A DNA stretch of 7,644 nucleotides from an uncultured Clostridia bacterium (GTDB taxonomy: Bacteria; Bacillota; Clostridia; Oscillospirales; CAG-272): assembly GCA_904501715.1 (NCBI GenBank), contig CAJGCD010000070.1, positions 1 to 7,644 of the forward strand, in the 5' to 3' direction. Of the stretch, positions 7,201 to 7,644 are shown one piece after another. Made by a program: the position numbers and the translations under genes. Position 1 is the stretch's first letter; each line of letters opens with the position of its first letter. Under the pieces are notes generated by a model. It had not been told where the DNA came from. It searched no databases and worked only from the letters and a program-made list of their open reading frames with translations.

Positions 7201-7329
7201 TTACTTTTGATTAGCAATTATTTCTTCTCTTATCTTATCTCTCAAGCCCTCAAGGAAATCATTACTGCAAGGATTGTATAAATAAGCTTTTGCTTTGGCA
7301 GCACCGCGGGAACTACCTCGACCTCCATT
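7201..7329 (-). pseudogene. possible C-terminal remnant of a minus-strand gene
   Basis: Read on the minus strand, 42 codons are open from 7329 to a TAA at 7203-7201. The in-frame codon just upstream (7332-7330) is TGA. There is no ATG, GTG or TTG near the upstream end, so it cannot be a normal complete gene. The last 27 residues (AYLYNPCSNDF, then LEGLRDKIREEIIANQK) look protein-like, with an amphipathic charged helix. The stop sits 3 bp from the hairpin at 7172-7198, the usual place for a gene end. I do not recognise the family. It may be the tail of a decayed gene, or chance. Confidence 0.3.
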
Positions 7330-7365
7330 TCAATCGACTCGCAAACGCCAAAGCTATTGGAGGTC
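7320..7365. repeat. 8-bp inverted repeat with 30-nt spacer
   Basis: GACCTCCA at 7320-7327 is perfectly complementary to TGGAGGTC at 7358-7365. It directly abuts the folded element at 7367-7439 and may be part of the same unit. Chance pairing cannot be excluded at this length. Confidence 0.45.
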
Positions 7366-7366
7366 C

Positions 7367-7439
7367 CCCAAAATATTTGCGGTAGCGCAAGCTACCCCGT
7401 AAAATCGCAGGCGATTTTCGGGGGCTCAAATCATTTGGG
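7367..7439. other. palindromic element able to form a three-way junction
   Basis: An outer stem pairs 7367-7379 with 7427-7439 (11 of 13 positions paired; two adjacent mismatches at 7373/7433 and 7374/7432). Inside are two hairpins. The first is GGTAGC (7381-7386) with GCTACC (7391-7396), closed by a GCAA loop, a GNRA tetraloop when read on the plus strand. The second is CCG-T-AAAATCG (7397-7407) with CGATTTTCGG (7412-7421), a 10-bp stem with one bulged T at 7400 and a CAGG loop. No coding frame or known riboswitch motif is recognisable. It could be an intergenic palindromic repeat or a small structured RNA; no promoter is evident. Confidence 0.6.
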
Positions 7440-7446
7440 TATAGCG

Positions 7447-7489
7447 AATAAAGAAAACACCGTGTCGTTGACACGGTGTTTTCTTTATT
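7447..7489 (-). terminator. intrinsic terminator downstream of tRNA-Lys
   Basis: A perfect 20-bp stem (7447-7466 with 7470-7489) has a 3-nt loop. Read on the minus strand it starts at the tRNA 3' CCA and ends in a U-rich TTTTCTTTATT arm. Its GC core is CACCGTGTC/GACACGGTG. Its last paired base overlaps the encoded terminal A of the tRNA. Confidence 0.88.
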
Positions 7490-7564
7490 GGTGCACCTTC
7501 AGGGATTCGAACCCGGGACCCACTGATTAAGAGTCAGTTGCTCTACCAACTGAGCTAAAGGTGC
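7489..7564 (-). tRNA. tRNA-Lys, anticodon CTT, CCA encoded
   Basis: The 76-nt cloverleaf on the minus strand has acceptor stem GCACCTT/AAGGTGC (7 bp perfect), D stem GCTC/GAGC with loop AGTTGGTA, anticodon stem ACTGA/TCAGT with loop CTCTTAA (anticodon CTT, reading AAG), a 5-nt variable loop, and T loop TTCGAAT. The discriminator A is followed by an encoded CCA (7491-7489). The T stem CCGGG/CCCTG carries one C50-U64 mismatch (7515 and 7501). No clear promoter is seen in the 54 bp upstream, so it may be read through from the tRNA beyond the window edge. Confidence 0.97.
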
Positions 7565-7618
7565 ATGCTATTATTTACATTTTATAACAATTTCATTAAG
7601 AAAACCATACAGTCCTTT

Positions 7619-7644
7619 TGGTGCACCTTCAGGGATTCGAACCC
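7619..7644 (-). tRNA. 3' end of a second tRNA, probably tRNA-Lys (partial)
   Basis: The last 26 bases equal the 3' end of the preceding tRNA: G51-G53, T loop, 3' T-stem strand, 3' acceptor strand and CCA. The rest lies beyond the window. The identical acceptor strand makes a tandem tRNA-Lys likely, 54 bp upstream of the first in the direction of transcription. The anticodon is not visible, and a lone 3'-end duplication (attachment-site type) cannot be ruled out. Confidence 0.75.

Larger units (their letters stand above)
7488..7644. repeat. 27-bp direct repeat at tRNA 3' ends
   Basis: Bases 7488-7514 and 7618-7644 are identical over 27 bp, and the match runs into the window edge. Both copies lie in tRNA 3' portions. 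Tandem tRNA duplication is the simplest reading. Confidence 0.85.

Noticed and set aside
7244..7328. 28-codon minus-strand ATG frame (opening MEVEVVPAV) in the ricT-tRNA interval
   Set aside because: No ribosome site precedes the ATG, the frame is very short, and it shares bases with the other relic frame. It was not supported as a gene.
7381..7425. The two inner hairpins as ordinary terminators
   Set aside because: Neither is followed by a T-run on either strand, and real terminators already lie on both sides (7172-7198 and 7447-7489).
1..7644. CRISPR array, transposase, toxin-antitoxin or defence system
   Set aside because: No regularly spaced repeats, no transposase-like frame and no such gene pair were seen; the genes are housekeeping or metabolic.

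Overview
The window looks like chromosomal DNA from a low-to-mid-GC member of the Bacillota, most likely a clostridial lineage. Three things point there: the holB-ricT gene pair typical of that phylum, strong AGGAG/GAGG-type ribosome binding sites, and textbook sigma-A promoters. The genus cannot be fixed from this sequence. Almost all of it is housekeeping-type sequence. I see no CRISPR array, transposase, toxin-antitoxin pair or defence island.

Region 1 (2-3392, + strand) is a tight apparent operon of four genes: the 3' part of a divergent MutS-family ATPase (its 5' end lies off the window), an Lrp/AsnC-type regulator, a class I/II PLP aminotransferase whose start overlaps the regulator's stop, and a GNAT acetyltransferase. 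It ends at a strong hairpin. The regulator-aminotransferase overlap suggests linked expression and amino-acid-responsive control.

Region 2 (3391-4521, - strand) is one gene for a THUMP-domain rRNA N2-guanine methyltransferase of the RlmL/YpsC family. It converges on region 1 and shares the same bidirectional terminator. Its promoter lies back to back with the next one: both are exact TTGACA-17-TATAAT sites, with their -35 boxes 30 bp apart.

Region 3 (4609-7198, + strand) is a two-gene operon: holB (clamp-loader delta' subunit) and ricT (PSP1-domain iron-sulfur protein). RicT here carries about 200 extra disordered, basic N-terminal residues. The operon ends at a hairpin terminator.

Region 4 (7199-7644) is non-coding or relic sequence plus tRNA. 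It holds a start-less 42-codon minus-strand reading frame ending right at the ricT terminator, a compact set of inverted repeats that folds on paper into a three-way junction with a GCAA tetraloop, a 20-bp terminator hairpin, a complete tRNA-Lys(CTT) on the minus strand, and the 3' end of a second, so far identical, tRNA at the window edge.

The most useful points for a second look are the folded element at 7320-7439, the divergent MutS-like ATPase and its operon, the RicT extension, the paired promoters, and two gene starts that are easily annotated too long.
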